From: Tyzzerella sp.
GTDB lineage: Bacteria > Bacillota > Clostridia > Lachnospirales > Lachnospiraceae
NCBI GenBank assembly: GCA_017410145.1
Contig: JAFQRJ010000003.1
Span: 1-64,000 of the forward strand
DNA length: 64,000 nt
Direction: 5' to 3'
The translations under genes were made by a program, and so were the position numbers. Each line of letters begins with the position of its first letter. Position 1 is the first letter of the stretch. The notes under the pieces were generated by a model. The model was not told the origin of the DNA, did no database searches, and saw only the letters and a program-made list of their open reading frames with translations. Below are positions 48,219-58,343 of the stretch, one piece after another.

Positions 48219-51200
48219 TTACACCTTTTCTATCTGTTTTTCTACCACTTTTATACGTTCTTTTCCGAAATAATCCATCAAACGTTCTTGAACTTGTGGC
48301 GTTATCTCAATATTTCTATTGGCTGGAAGACGTTTTACTGCTTTTTCTTTCGCGCAATAGATTACAACCATATCTCTGCCTTCCGTTTCCTTTAACATTT
48401 CAAAAAGAACTTTTTCTTCTTTCTGATAGGTTGCGATATCCGGAAATTGAATCCAAAGTTCAGACGGCACATCCTCGAAAGAAATTATTAACTCGCAAAT
48501 TAGTTTACTCGCATTGTCATCTTCCTCAGAAACACGACCCTTCACGAATACTTTGGAATCCTCCTCCAAATACTCCCTGTTCTTCTCATAATCTCTTGGG
48601 AATACAACAACCTCAACGGTTCCCATTAAGTCTTCAATGGTTAAAAAGGCCATGGTTTTGTTATTCTTGGTATGTTTAATAGTTTTTGCCGTAATCATAC
48701 CGCCAATAATTGCGCGTTCACCATCTCGCACCTTGGCACGCCCACTTTCTTCGTCCACTTGGAAATCCAGAGATGTGTTGGTAATACTTTTCTTCCATTT
48801 TGACTCATATTTCTGCATTGGATGCCCACTTACATAGATGCCAAGCACTTCTTTTTCGAATGCAAGAAGTGTTTCCTTCTCGTATTCTCCTACGTCTGGC
48901 AGTGGAATATCGAACTCGACCTTTTGTTCTTCACTTACCATATCAAACAGGGTCATTTGTCCTGTCATGGAATATTTCTTTTCCTGATTTACCTGGTCAA
49001 GAATCTTTACATAAATCATCATGAACTGCTTGCGAGTTCCGCCGAGGCTATCCAAGGCACCTGCCTTAATAAAACTCTCTATGGTTCTTTTATTCACTTC
49101 TTTTCCGGATAAACGTTCAATAAAATCTTTCAAATGTTTAAACGGACCATTGGCCTTTCGCTCGGCCACAATTGCCTCAATTACTGGACGGCCTACACTT
49201 TTAATCGCAGCTAACCCATAGCGGATATTGGAACCATCTACAGAAAAACTTCCTTCTCCGGAATTAATATCCGGTGGCAAAATATTGATACCCATCTGGC
49301 GGCAGGTATAGATATATTCAGAAACCTTTCCTGCATTATCAATTACTGAGGTCATAAGAGCCGCCATAAGTTCTACCGGATAGTAATATTTTAAATACGC
49401 CGTCTGATAAGAAACAATGGCATATGCGGCTGCGTGGGATTTGTTAAACGCATACTTGGCAAAATCAATCATTTCATCGTAAATTTTGTGTGCCGCGGAC
49501 TCGGAAATACCATTTGCAATACATCCTTTTATGCCTTCTGCTTCGCTGCCGTATACAAATTTTTGTCGACCTTCCTCCATGTCCTTTATCTTCTTTTTGG
49601 ACATTGCACGTCGCAGAACATCGCTTTGTCCCAAAGTATAGCCTGCCAAATCACGCACAATCTGCATAACCTGCTCCTGATATACGATACAACCATAGGT
49701 CGCCTTTAAGATAGGCTCTAACTGTGGACAATCATACACAATGGCAGATTGGTCATTTTTCCCTTTAATATACTGTGGAATAAAATCCATCGGACCCGGT
49801 CGATACAAGGCAATACCGGCGATAATATCTTCCAAACTTTGCGGCTTCAATTCCTTCATGAAACTCTTCATTCCGGCACTTTCCAACTGGAACACGCCGT
49901 CTGTTTTCCCGGTTCCAATGGATTCCAGCACTTGCTTATCGTCGTAATCGATGCAGTCCATATCGATGTGTTTTCCGGTATTTTGTTCAATCAACCGCAC
50001 CGCATCTCGAATAACGGTCAGCGTTCGAAGTCCAAGAAAGTCCATCTTAAGAAGACCCAAACGCTCTAATGTAGTCATAACAAACTGAGTAGTAACAGAG
50101 CCATCTGAACCCAGAGACAGTGGAACATACTCATCTACCGGATTTTCACAAATCACAACTCCTGCTGCATGCATAGAGGAATGTCTCGGCAGACCCTCCA
50201 GACGTTTAGATACATCAATCAGTTCTTTTACCTGTTCATCCTTCTCATACAAGTTCCGAAGTTCACTATTTTTTTCTAATGCACTCTCCAATGTAATATT
50301 TAATTCCGTCGGAATCATTTTTGAAATGCTGTCACACATTGCATATGGCAAATCCATAACACGACCAACGTCTCGGATAACCGCTTTTGCTTTCAGTGTA
50401 CCAAAGGTAACAATCTGGGCAACATTTTCTGCACCATATTTCCGCACTACATAATCAATGACTTCCTGTCTTCTTTCATAACAGAAATCGATATCAATAT
50501 CCGGCATGGATACACGTTCCGGATTCAAAAAACGTTCAAATAGCAGTTGGTAACGAATCGGGTCAATATTGGTAATTCCAAGACAATAAGAGACGATGCT
50601 ACCTGCTGCCGAACCACGTCCCGGTCCAACCATAATGCCATTTGTACGGGCATAATTAATAAAATCCCACACAATAAGAAAATAATCCACGTACCCCATG
50701 TTTCGGATTGTGTTTAATTCAAAGTTCAGGCGGTCGGTAAGTTCACCTTCCGGATGTTCATATTTTTTATGCAGACCTTCAAAACAAAGTTTGTTTAAAT
50801 ATTCCCAAGCCGTATACCCATCCGGAACATCATATTTCGGCAATTTTGTCACACCAAACTCGATAACAACATTACATCTGTCTGCAATCTTCTGCGTGTT
50901 CTCAATCGCCTGCAATGCATAAGGGAAAAGCTCACGCATTTCGTCTTCTGACTTCACGTAATACTGTCCGCCCTCATAACGCATGCGGTCTTCGTCTGCC
51001 AGTTTCTTCCCTGTCTGAATACACAATAAGATATCATGCGGTTTTTCATCCTCCGCATATGTATAATGCACGTCGTTGGTAGCTACCAGTTCAATCCCTG
51101 TCTCCTGGGACAAACGCACCAACTGCTGATTTACCAGCTGTTGTTCTTGCATACCATGGTCCTGAAGTTCTAAAAAGAAATTCCCTTTTCCAAAAACATG

Positions 51201-51692
51201 CTCATAGCGTTTGGCTGTTTCCAATGCTTCCGCATACATACCACGAAGCAAGTTCTTTTGCACCTCTCCCGCAAGACACGCACTAAGTGCAATAATACCC
51301 TCATGGTACTGCTCTAAGAGTTCCATATCTACTCGTGGCTTGTAATAATAACCGTCTACAAAACCTTTGGAAACAATCTTCATTAGATTCTGGTACCCTT
51401 TATTATTCTCTGCCAAAAGTACCAAGTGATAATAACGTTCTTCGCTGTTATTTCCCGGCGTTTTATCAAAACGAGAGCCCGGTGCCACATATACTTCACA
51501 CCCTAAAATCGGCTTGATTTCCGCATCTTTTGCAGCCTTATAAAAATCAATCACGCCGTACATAACTCCATGATCTGTAATAGCAGCACTGTTCATTCCA
51601 AGGGCCTTCACTCTGGCAACATATTCTTCTATCTTATTCGAACCGTCCAACAAACTATATTCCGTGTGGACATGTAAATGTACAAAACTCAT
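48219..51692 (-). CDS. dnaE: DNA polymerase III alpha subunit DnaE
   Basis: A 1157-residue replicative polymerase. The N-terminal PHP domain (HLHVHTEYSLLDG) is followed by the catalytic core with VGPGRGSAAGS and PDIDIDF (about residues 360-400) and the thumb/fingers (YRPGPMDFIPQYI). A helix-hairpin-helix and an OB-fold lie near residues 980-1070. The type without proofreading insertions is that of Firmicutes DnaE, which works beside PolC. It begins one base after the cvfB stop. Confidence 0.95.
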   Translation of the reverse strand: MSFVHLHVHTEYSLLDGSNKIEEYVARVKALGMNSAAITDHGVMYGVIDFYKAAKDAEIKPILGCEVYVAPGSRFDKTPGNNSEERYYHLVLLAENNKGYQNLMKIVSKGFVDGYYYKPRVDMELLEQYHEGIIALSACLAGEVQKNLLRGMYAEALETAKRYEHVFGKGNFFLELQDHGMQEQQLVNQQLVRLSQETGIELVATNDVHYTYAEDEKPHDILLCIQTGKKLADEDRMRYEGGQYYVKSEDEMRELFPYALQAIENTQKIADRCNVVIEFGVTKLPKYDVPDGYTAWEYLNKLCFEGLHKKYEHPEGELTDRLNFELNTIRNMGYVDYFLIVWDFINYARTNGIMVGPGRGSAAGSIVSYCLGITNIDPIRYQLLFERFLNPERVSMPDIDIDFCYERRQEVIDYVVRKYGAENVAQIVTFGTLKAKAVIRDVGRVMDLPYAMCDSISKMIPTELNITLESALEKNSELRNLYEKDEQVKELIDVSKRLEGLPRHSSMHAAGVVICENPVDEYVPLSLGSDGSVTTQFVMTTLERLGLLKMDFLGLRTLTVIRDAVRLIEQNTGKHIDMDCIDYDDKQVLESIGTGKTDGVFQLESAGMKSFMKELKPQSLEDIIAGIALYRPGPMDFIPQYIKGKNDQSAIVYDCPQLEPILKATYGCIVYQEQVMQIVRDLAGYTLGQSDVLRRAMSKKKIKDMEEGRQKFVYGSEAEGIKGCIANGISESAAHKIYDEMIDFAKYAFNKSHAAAYAIVSYQTAYLKYYYPVELMAALMTSVIDNAGKVSEYIYTCRQMGINILPPDINSGEGSFSVDGSNIRYGLAAIKSVGRPVIEAIVAERKANGPFKHLKDFIERLSGKEVNKRTIESFIKAGALDSLGGTRKQFMMIYVKILDQVNQEKKYSMTGQMTLFDMVSEEQKVEFDIPLPDVGEYEKETLLAFEKEVLGIYVSGHPMQKYESKWKKSITNTSLDFQVDEESGRAKVRDGERAIIGGMITAKTIKHTKNNKTMAFLTIEDLMGTVEVVVFPRDYEKNREYLEEDSKVFVKGRVSEEDDNASKLICELIISFEDVPSELWIQFPDIATYQKEEKVLFEMLKETEGRDMVVIYCAKEKAVKRLPANRNIEITPQVQERLMDYFGKERIKVVEKQIEKV

Positions 51693-52514
51693 TTATTTCA
51701 CCTTTATCGTATTTTCGCCAATCTCTATCTTACCTTCTTTTAAGAGTCTTCCCACTGCACGTTTGAATGCATTTTTGCTTAGATTGAATTCTCTTTTAAT
51801 TACTTCCGGGTCCGCCTTGTCTGTAAATGAAAGACTTCCGCCATACTCTTTAAGCCTATTCCAAATCATTTCTGCATCTTTATCCATCTGCATCGGTATC
51901 TTATCTCTCACACTTAAATCTAGTTTTCCGTCTGCTTTTACTGCAGTTACACGGGCTTTCACAGTTTGTCCCACTCGCATTCTTCCGTAGACCTCTTTCT
52001 TTGGAATCAGCGCAGAATACTGATTATCCACAGCCACGAACACCCCGAACTCATCGCTTGTGTCATAGACAATTCCTTCTACCATATCATCCTTTTGATA
52101 CGGGGAGTCTGTGCTAAGAAGTTCATAAACCTTCATGGTTGCACAAAGTCGTTCGCTCTTATCAATATAAAGGGAAACCAAGCACTTGTCCCCCGGCATC
52201 ACCTTTGCCGTCTGCTGTTTAAACGGAAGAAATAAATCCTTTTCCAATCCCCAATTTAGAAAGGCTCCGAATTTGTTCGTATCTGCCACCTCAAGGACCG
52301 CCAATTCCCCGATTTCCACTTTCGGCTCGTTGGTGGTTGCAATTAATCGGTCATCAGAATCTTTATATAGAAATACTTCCACTGGGTCCCCTGGTTCTAT
52401 CCCTGCCGGGACTTGTTTTTTTGGAAGTAACACTCTTTCTTCGTCATTTCCAAGATATACTCCAAAGTCTACTTTTTTCACTACGGTAAGTACCTGTTTC
52501 TTGCCTAATCTCAT
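51693..52514 (-). CDS. cvfB: CvfB-like S1-domain RNA-binding protein
   Basis: A 273-residue protein with three tandem OB/S1 folds (about 1-65, 67-130, 140-205; the third has GIVYDTSDEFGVFVAVDNQY) and a C-terminal winged helix (about 215-273, FNLSKNAFKRAVGRLLKEG). This is the CvfB/YitL family, involved in virulence gene control in Staphylococcus; its RNA targets here are unknown. Directly upstream of dnaE. Confidence 0.85.
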   Translation of the reverse strand: MRLGKKQVLTVVKKVDFGVYLGNDEERVLLPKKQVPAGIEPGDPVEVFLYKDSDDRLIATTNEPKVEIGELAVLEVADTNKFGAFLNWGLEKDLFLPFKQQTAKVMPGDKCLVSLYIDKSERLCATMKVYELLSTDSPYQKDDMVEGIVYDTSDEFGVFVAVDNQYSALIPKKEVYGRMRVGQTVKARVTAVKADGKLDLSVRDKIPMQMDKDAEMIWNRLKEYGGSLSFTDKADPEVIKREFNLSKNAFKRAVGRLLKEGKIEIGENTIKVK

Positions 52515-52517
52515 GTC

Positions 52518-53228
52518 TTAGTTTTCTCCTATAAATTCTATAATTGCATATATTGTATCTTCTGTATCATACAGTGCCGTAAAAATATTGTTATCTTTCT
52601 TACCACTCTTTAATACCATCTTGTCGCCATATACTGCTGCTTTTTTATACTCTACACGAAGCCCTGTTACACAAAAGTCTTCCGGCAATGCCTCACATGC
52701 CAACTCAATATATTTGGCGTTGTTCACGTGATTGTTCGTATCAATATGATACTTGTGCGCCCAAAAAGTGTCAACCGGCTGCATATCGTTCGGAAGCTGG
52801 ATTTTTCTGGACACATTTTCAATTGGAAGTGGCTCCTCTACCCCATAAACTTCTTTTTCCGCTTCTTCCGGTTTCACCGGTCTTCCCGTCTGCGTATCCA
52901 CATAAACCCAAAGGCTATGAGCAAGGGCAAGCTCCTCTCCGTCTGCTGTCTTTAACACAAAATCCCTAGGTCCAAATACGCCTTTAAAACCGGTTGCCCA
53001 TGTAAAAACTTCTATTTTTTCACCAACCTCTGGGCAACGTCTGATAAAAACTTGCCATGAATTTAATATCCAGGCTCTTTTTTTCTCTTTTAAATAGTCA
53101 AATCCAACACCCAATTGTTCTGAATTTTCAGTGGTACAATCTTGAAAATAATTAATGATTGCTGAAATCTTCAGTTTGTTATCCCTACCGCACTCACTGT
53201 AACGGACACGGTTTTCTATTTTGTACAT
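52518..53228 (-). CDS. acyl-ACP thioesterase
   Basis: A 236-residue double-hotdog thioesterase of the FatA/FatB-like family that releases fatty acids from acyl-ACP. Visible: RYSECGRDNKLKISAIINYF at the N-terminus and WAHKYHIDTNNHVNNAKYIE in the second hotdog, with the catalytic Asn-His-Asn motif. The ATG at 53228 has GGAGG 8 nt upstream, and 13 codons upstream are unlikely to be used. In a core operon with cvfB and dnaE. Confidence 0.85.
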   Translation of the reverse strand: MYKIENRVRYSECGRDNKLKISAIINYFQDCTTENSEQLGVGFDYLKEKKRAWILNSWQVFIRRCPEVGEKIEVFTWATGFKGVFGPRDFVLKTADGEELALAHSLWVYVDTQTGRPVKPEEAEKEVYGVEEPLPIENVSRKIQLPNDMQPVDTFWAHKYHIDTNNHVNNAKYIELACEALPEDFCVTGLRVEYKKAAVYGDKMVLKSGKKDNNIFTALYDTEDTIYAIIEFIGEN

Positions 53229-53267
53229 TAATATTTCCTCCACACCTTCTATATGGTCGCCTTGCAT

Positions 53268-53858
53268 TTAGAAGAAAAACCAACCTATTTTGAAACGTGT
53301 TCTTGTGGTCACCATCTCGTATGTGTCTTCCTCCAGCACTTCTTTCAAATCTTTCTTTCCTGCATCCGGAACGACTGCATTTACTGCATCAATAAAACAA
53401 AGATTTGGATATAGCACACACCACCAATTCTGACCCTTAGCCTGTCCGATTTCAATACGGAGGGCCTCGTACTCCCCTGCCGGAAATGTAATATCACCGT
53501 AAGTCTTATCCGGAAAATCACAAGTTGTCACTTCTGCGGTAACAGGATAATCATACCCCTCTTCTTCTACTATCTGCTGAGCCAGCGCTGCAATTTCATC
53601 CAGATTGTCTCTTGCCCATTTTTTTGTTGTGTTTACACTGTCCGATTCCGGCAATTCCTGTCTCATGTAAGTAATAACCTCTTCTTTGACTTTCATCTTC
53701 AAAGCCTGGTCTTTCTCACTATCGCTGTTTGCCAATACGTGAAAACGAAAAACTTCCCTTGCTAATTCCTCCTGCATATCGTTTCTCTTTGCATTTACAA
53801 TAAATCCCGTAATGAAAAAGGACATTAAAATTCCTACTACTGCACATATTTTTTTCAT
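53268..53858 (-). CDS. spoIIR: stage II sporulation protein R
   Basis: A 196-residue secreted protein. The signal peptide or anchor (residues 5-22) is followed by the family block FRFHVLANSDSEKDQ (near 37) and the C-terminal FPAGEYEALRIEIG and NWWCVLYPNLCF. In Bacillus SpoIIR is made in the forespore and triggers SpoIIGA processing of pro-sigma-E. The gene lies between a thioesterase gene and a GntR regulator. Confidence 0.93.
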   Translation of the reverse strand: MKKICAVVGILMSFFITGFIVNAKRNDMQEELAREVFRFHVLANSDSEKDQALKMKVKEEVITYMRQELPESDSVNTTKKWARDNLDEIAALAQQIVEEEGYDYPVTAEVTTCDFPDKTYGDITFPAGEYEALRIEIGQAKGQNWWCVLYPNLCFIDAVNAVVPDAGKKDLKEVLEEDTYEMVTTRTRFKIGWFFF

Positions 53859-53924
53859 ACTTATGTACCTCCCATTTTATTTATTGGGAGTGTGCTCACT
53901 TTTCAGAATTTTATTCGTTCAAAT

Positions 53925-54599
53925 CTATTTTTTTGTTCGAATAGTATCACTTACCGTTCTTGCCTGATTTTCAATATGTGTACTGACAGCCACCTTTGCT
54001 GCTACCTTATCATGCTTTTCAATACATTCGATAATGTGGTCATGCTCTGCAAGAAGAATCGGATGCACTTCTTTTCGTTTTAAATACTCCACACGATAAC
54101 GATACATTTGCTCTCGCAGGTTATAGAGAAGCTGAATCAATCTCTGATTATCTGTTGCCAGATAAATGATATCGTGAAATTTCACATCCGCTTCTGCAAA
54201 TTCTGTTACATCGCCTCCCTGCAATGCCACTTCAAACTGCTTGGCTGCTTCTTTTAAGCTCTGAATATCCTCATTGGAAATCCGGTCACACGCAAGGTCA
54301 ACCGCCAATTCTTCCAAAGCTCCTCGCACTTCCAACACATCGCGCAAACTTTTCTCTGTAATCTCTGCCACTTCTGCGCCCCGCCTTGGAATCATGAGAA
54401 CAAGACCTTCCAATTCCAATTTACGAATTGCCTCTCGAATCGGGGTACGGCTCACACCCAATTTATTCGCCAGTTGAATCTCCATTAAACGCTCACCCGG
54501 CTTTAATTCCCCTCGCAAAATAGCTTGTCGGAGTGTGTTAAATACCACATCCCGCAATGGCAAAAATTCATTCATATTTACCTCAAAATCTGTTCCCAT
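53925..54599 (-). CDS. GntR-family regulator, FCD type
   Basis: A 224-residue regulator with an N-terminal winged HTH (LRQAILRGELKPGERLMEIQ and LGVSRTPIREAIRKLELEG) and an all-helical FCD ligand domain. The FCD metal-site residues include Asp in DVKFHDIIYL and His in LLAEHDHIIECI. FCD proteins sense small organic acids; the ligand is unknown. The ATG at 54599 has AGGAGG 5 nt upstream, which lies inside the last codons of ispE. The name is not transferable. Confidence 0.85.
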   Translation of the reverse strand: MGTDFEVNMNEFLPLRDVVFNTLRQAILRGELKPGERLMEIQLANKLGVSRTPIREAIRKLELEGLVLMIPRRGAEVAEITEKSLRDVLEVRGALEELAVDLACDRISNEDIQSLKEAAKQFEVALQGGDVTEFAEADVKFHDIIYLATDNQRLIQLLYNLREQMYRYRVEYLKRKEVHPILLAEHDHIIECIEKHDKVAAKVAVSTHIENQARTVSDTIRTKK

Positions 54600-54601
54600 G
54601 T

Positions 54602-55477
54602 TTACCTCCTCGTATTGTGTACATTCGCCAGATATGCCTGTTTTACACAACTCATTTGTCTTAACTTTTGCTGGGCAGCCTTTGCCACTTTTCGGTCCTC
54701 AAAGATACCGAACACGGTTGGACCACTTCCACTCATCATAGCATTTAAGGCTCCTGCCTCTTTCATTGCATCCTTAATCGTTTCGATAACAGGATATTTT
54801 TCTATGGTCACACTTTCCAATACATTCCCCATAGCTGCTGCAACCTGTCTTACATCTTGCTGTTTCAGTCCCATAAGCACACCGTCGATATCCGGATGCT
54901 CTACAATCTCCTTTGCATCCAGGGCCTCATATACCATTTTTGTTGACACACTAATTCCCGGCTTAGCCACAAGAATATAACATTTTGGCATCGGATCTAA
55001 TGGTGACAGTTTCTCACCAATTCCTTCCGCAAGAGCTGTTCCCCGCATGACACAATACGGCACATCGGCCCCAAGTGACACCCCGCGCTCCATCAAATCC
55101 TTCTGTTTTAATCCCAAATCAAACAATCGATTCATTCCCACCAGTACCGCTGCCGCATTGGAACTTCCGCCCGCCATACCGGCAGCGACTGGGATTCTCT
55201 TATCTAATTTGATATGAACACCTTCTTGTATATCAAACTCGTCTATTAATAGTTTTGCCGCTTTGTAAGCAATATTATTCTGATCAATCGGGAGGTATGG
55301 TAGATTGGTTTCCACTTGAATTCCCGCTGCTTTCGTCTTAGTCAGAGTTACATTATCATACAGATAAATAGTCTGCATAACCATGCGGACATCGTGATAA
55401 CCATTATCACGCTTCCCAAGTACATCCAAGCCTAAATTAATTTTGGCAAGTGCTTTTAATTCCACGGTATTTTCCAT
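54602..55477 (-). CDS. ispE: 4-diphosphocytidyl-2-C-methyl-D-erythritol kinase
   Basis: A 291-residue GHMP kinase of the MEP isoprenoid pathway. It has KALAKINLGLDVLGKRDNGYH at the N-terminus, the ATP loop PVAAGMAGGSSNAAAVL near residue 90, and SGSGPTVFGIF at the C-terminal end. The last codons (ACG AGG AGG TAA) double as the ribosome binding site of the GntR gene. The ispE-gntR-spoIIR order is seen in other clostridia. Confidence 0.94.
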   Translation of the reverse strand: MENTVELKALAKINLGLDVLGKRDNGYHDVRMVMQTIYLYDNVTLTKTKAAGIQVETNLPYLPIDQNNIAYKAAKLLIDEFDIQEGVHIKLDKRIPVAAGMAGGSSNAAAVLVGMNRLFDLGLKQKDLMERGVSLGADVPYCVMRGTALAEGIGEKLSPLDPMPKCYILVAKPGISVSTKMVYEALDAKEIVEHPDIDGVLMGLKQQDVRQVAAAMGNVLESVTIEKYPVIETIKDAMKEAGALNAMMSGSGPTVFGIFEDRKVAKAAQQKLRQMSCVKQAYLANVHNTRR

Positions 55478-55531
55478 CTCTTTCCTCCTGCCTTCTTGCT
55501 TTGTATCTCTTTGTATCTTGTATACACACCC

Positions 55532-57091
55532 TTATAGTATACTCATATTTTCCTTAAAAATCAATAACCTGTCACCTGCTTTTAGCTTTTCTCCACTCAC
55601 ATCATTCAGTTCTTTAATCGCATCAACGCTCGTGCTGTAACGCTTTGCAAGGGACCACAAATCATCCTCCGGTTTTACGATATATCCAACGATGCTTGGT
55701 CGCTTTTCCACTTCTTCCAACGAAAGCGGATGAACCTTTACTTGATGAATCATTTTGCGAGTTTGGCTTCTCTTAAAAAAACCGTGAAATGCAAGAGCTG
55801 CCTTTACTTCAATCTCATCGCCACCTTGCAATGTAATACTCAATTGTTCCAAAACAGCCGAAATATGGAAAGTCAGGTTTTCTTCTGCTTCTGCACATTC
55901 CATCAGATGGGAAAAAGGAACCACACCCTGCCATGTATCAAACGGCATATTATCATTGGCTTTCACAAACAGGAAGTTAATGTACAAAACCCCTTCAACC
56001 AACACGCCATCTTCTTTTACCACAGTACGTTCCACATGAATGGCACCGCTGCTGTGACATATTTGCAGTATTTCATTTTTTAATTCCGGTACAGACACCC
56101 GCTCCATGACTTTGCATTTAGAATTATTTTGTAAAACCAGCTGTTCATACTCAACATCCTTTGTTTCTAAAACACAGTTACAATCCAAAGAGTACATATC
56201 TTCTAGGATTTCCACTTCTTCTTCCTCATATGCAGCAAGACACACCTGCAGGGTTCCTTCAATACCAACAATTCGCATTTCTCCATCTTCATCTACGCGA
56301 ATGTCCGTATGTACTTCCTCCAAATTAGCCTGCACATAATGATACATGGTTTCGTCTACACCATAGCACTCAATACGCCCTTGATATGGTACGACTTGTT
56401 CTATCCAATCAATTTTTCCATCCGGTGATTCGTAAAAACAAAAAGCCAACAACTCACCGGTCAACTGAAGCTCATCCACTGCAAGTTTGGTATCCAGTTT
56501 TCGATTTACAACGTCGGTCCATAGCATGATGCCAATCGTTTCTTTGGTTCCCGGCAATACCAATTCTTCTTTAATACGATAGGTGTCTTTTTTTGATGTG
56601 TGTAGTTTTAACAACTCTATGCTCTCTTGCTTTTTGTAAATATTTCCTCCCGCTTCCACATCGGTTGGAATCTCCTCTATCCTTTGCTTTTCTGATTCCA
56701 ATTCCATTTCTACCATTGCTTTTATTCGCAGTTTTCGAGAATGTACAATATGAGGTTTTAATTCCACTCGTACCGATTTTATATCCAGATTTTTATCTGC
56801 CCCGTCTTCTGCGTACACCATTTCTACAAATGGAATTTTACCCTCTAAACAAGAGAAGGTAGGTTCAAAGCCCTCCGCTACATACAGAATCTGAAACTCA
56901 ACCTTTCCCTGCACCCTCAGGTAGTTTTCCACAGGTTTGACCTCGTCAATTCGGACACGTCCATCACTCATAACGATGCTTTGCACATCATTTTTGATAT
57001 CCGGCACATTAAAATCTTCGTCCAACATGAACTGATTGGTCAGTCTTCGCTCTACACAATTTGTCTCAATTTGTTTTGTAATTACTTCCAT
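55532..57091 (-). CDS. SPOCS (DUF3794)/LysM spore-envelope protein
   Basis: A 519-residue protein with DUF3794/SPOCS-type repeats (roughly 35-125, 180-270 and 320-420; seen as DVQSIVMSDGRVRIDE and VEFQILYVAEG). A C-terminal LysM domain starts at about 468 (YIVKPEDDLWSLAKRYS). SPOCS/LysM proteins belong to the clostridial spore coat or cortex and bind peptidoglycan. No signal peptide is seen, which fits mother-cell assembly. It lies 54 bp upstream of ispE. Confidence 0.82.
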   Translation of the reverse strand: MEVITKQIETNCVERRLTNQFMLDEDFNVPDIKNDVQSIVMSDGRVRIDEVKPVENYLRVQGKVEFQILYVAEGFEPTFSCLEGKIPFVEMVYAEDGADKNLDIKSVRVELKPHIVHSRKLRIKAMVEMELESEKQRIEEIPTDVEAGGNIYKKQESIELLKLHTSKKDTYRIKEELVLPGTKETIGIMLWTDVVNRKLDTKLAVDELQLTGELLAFCFYESPDGKIDWIEQVVPYQGRIECYGVDETMYHYVQANLEEVHTDIRVDEDGEMRIVGIEGTLQVCLAAYEEEEVEILEDMYSLDCNCVLETKDVEYEQLVLQNNSKCKVMERVSVPELKNEILQICHSSGAIHVERTVVKEDGVLVEGVLYINFLFVKANDNMPFDTWQGVVPFSHLMECAEAEENLTFHISAVLEQLSITLQGGDEIEVKAALAFHGFFKRSQTRKMIHQVKVHPLSLEEVEKRPSIVGYIVKPEDDLWSLAKRYSTSVDAIKELNDVSGEKLKAGDRLLIFKENMSIL

Positions 57092-57103
57092 TCCTGCTCT
57101 CCT

Positions 57104-57523
57104 TTACTGAAATACAACATTCTTGTCGATAAACTCTGTTTTGATTACGATATAGGCTTTCGTCTCCCTCTCTATAATCTTTTCATCTTTTGCAGGTCCG
57201 ATTAAATTCGTATGTATGTAGATTGCATTTTCACTTTCGTAAAGTTCCTTCACTTGAATACTGTAGCCTGTGGCTGGCTGCTCCCCATACCCTACGGCAA
57301 TATATAGGTCTCCGTTATCAGCGTAGGTCAGTTTAAACGGTTTGTCTTCTTTTTCGTCAATCATCTCCTCTAAGGCTTCCGGTATATCATCTTCATCTAC
57401 CACAGTAAAATCAATATCTCTGAGTTTTTTCGTGCTGATGGTTTGTGCTGAGCAAGCAGTGAACAACATCATAATGAACGCACTCAAACATAAGAGTAGT
57501 ATGGCTGGATTTTTCTTTTTCAT
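57104..57523 (-). CDS. PrcB-like lipoprotein
   Basis: A 139-residue lipoprotein (lipobox FTAC, Cys near residue 24) with a C-terminal domain showing the PrcB-type motif GEQPATGYSIQV, known from accessory subunits of a Treponema protease. The ATG at 57523 has GGAG 5 nt upstream; a start five codons earlier is possible. It follows the plsC terminator and lies just upstream of the SPOCS gene. Function unknown. Confidence 0.72.
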   Translation of the reverse strand: MKKKNPAILLLCLSAFIMMLFTACSAQTISTKKLRDIDFTVVDEDDIPEALEEMIDEKEDKPFKLTYADNGDLYIAVGYGEQPATGYSIQVKELYESENAIYIHTNLIGPAKDEKIIERETKAYIVIKTEFIDKNVVFQ

Positions 57524-57573
57524 TGTAACTCCACTCATAGTTTCTCTACTATCTTACGCAGAGTGGCAAAGAA

Positions 57574-57601
57574 AAAGACCTGAACTTTCATTCAGATCTT
57601 T
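57574..57601 (-). terminator. terminator of plsC
   Basis: AAAGACCTGAA (57574-57584) and TTCAGATCTTT (57591-57601) form a stem with one mismatch. The right arm contains the plsC stop codon, and TTTTTCTTT follows on the minus strand. Confidence 0.78.
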
Positions 57602-58326
57602 TTGGCATTCTTCTTTATTGTATCTTCAATTATCTTCTGGCACGTTGCCCCAATATGTTTCTGCTCTTCCCTATCCAAATCTTTCGGATAAATTGGTTTC
57701 CCATATTCTAAAATGACATGTGTCTTTTTTATCCTTGGCAAATGATTTTCAAAAATATCAGCCGTGTTGTTTATAGACACCGGGACAATCGGGCATCCGG
57801 TTTTCAATGCGATTTTAAAGGAACCTTCCTTAAACGGAAGCATACTGAGTTCTTCTCCTTTGTTGCGTGTTCCTTCCGGGAAAATAAAGATTGAGACCCC
57901 TTGTTTCACATACTCGATTGCCTGCAAAATAGTTTTCATTCCTTGTTTGATGTCCTTGCGGTCAAGAAATAGACAGTATAAATATCGCATCCACACACGG
58001 AAGGATGGCACCTTGTTCATGGTATCCTTAGAGACAAATCCGGTCAAATTCTCACACTGTACATATGCAATGAGAATATCGAAAAAGCCTCGGTGATTAC
58101 CTACATAAAGGGCTGCTTCCTTCGGCATATTCTCCTTTCCAATTACCGTGATTTTAACCCCACTAATCCACAGCACAACTCTGAATGCCCACTGTACAAT
58201 ACGAAGGGAGCTTATGTCCTTCGCCTTTTTATTAAATTTTCCAACAATCCATTCTATGAAGAACAAAATGTAAGAAAACAACAAGAACAACACCACAAAT
58301 AATACTGCAATGATAAATCGAATCAT
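57592..58326 (-). CDS. plsC: 1-acyl-sn-glycerol-3-phosphate acyltransferase
   Basis: A 244-residue membrane acyltransferase that makes phosphatidic acid. An N-terminal helix (residues 2-23) precedes the HxxxxD motif NHRGFFDIL (near residue 77) and FPEGTRNKGEEL. Length and motifs are typical of PlsC. It is downstream of malQ2 (17 bp gap), and the two are probably co-transcribed. Confidence 0.9.
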   Translation of the reverse strand: MIRFIIAVLFVVLFLLFSYILFFIEWIVGKFNKKAKDISSLRIVQWAFRVVLWISGVKITVIGKENMPKEAALYVGNHRGFFDILIAYVQCENLTGFVSKDTMNKVPSFRVWMRYLYCLFLDRKDIKQGMKTILQAIEYVKQGVSIFIFPEGTRNKGEELSMLPFKEGSFKIALKTGCPIVPVSINNTADIFENHLPRIKKTHVILEYGKPIYPKDLDREEQKHIGATCQKIIEDTIKKNAKKI

Positions 58327-58343
58327 ATGTTTATCTTCCTCTC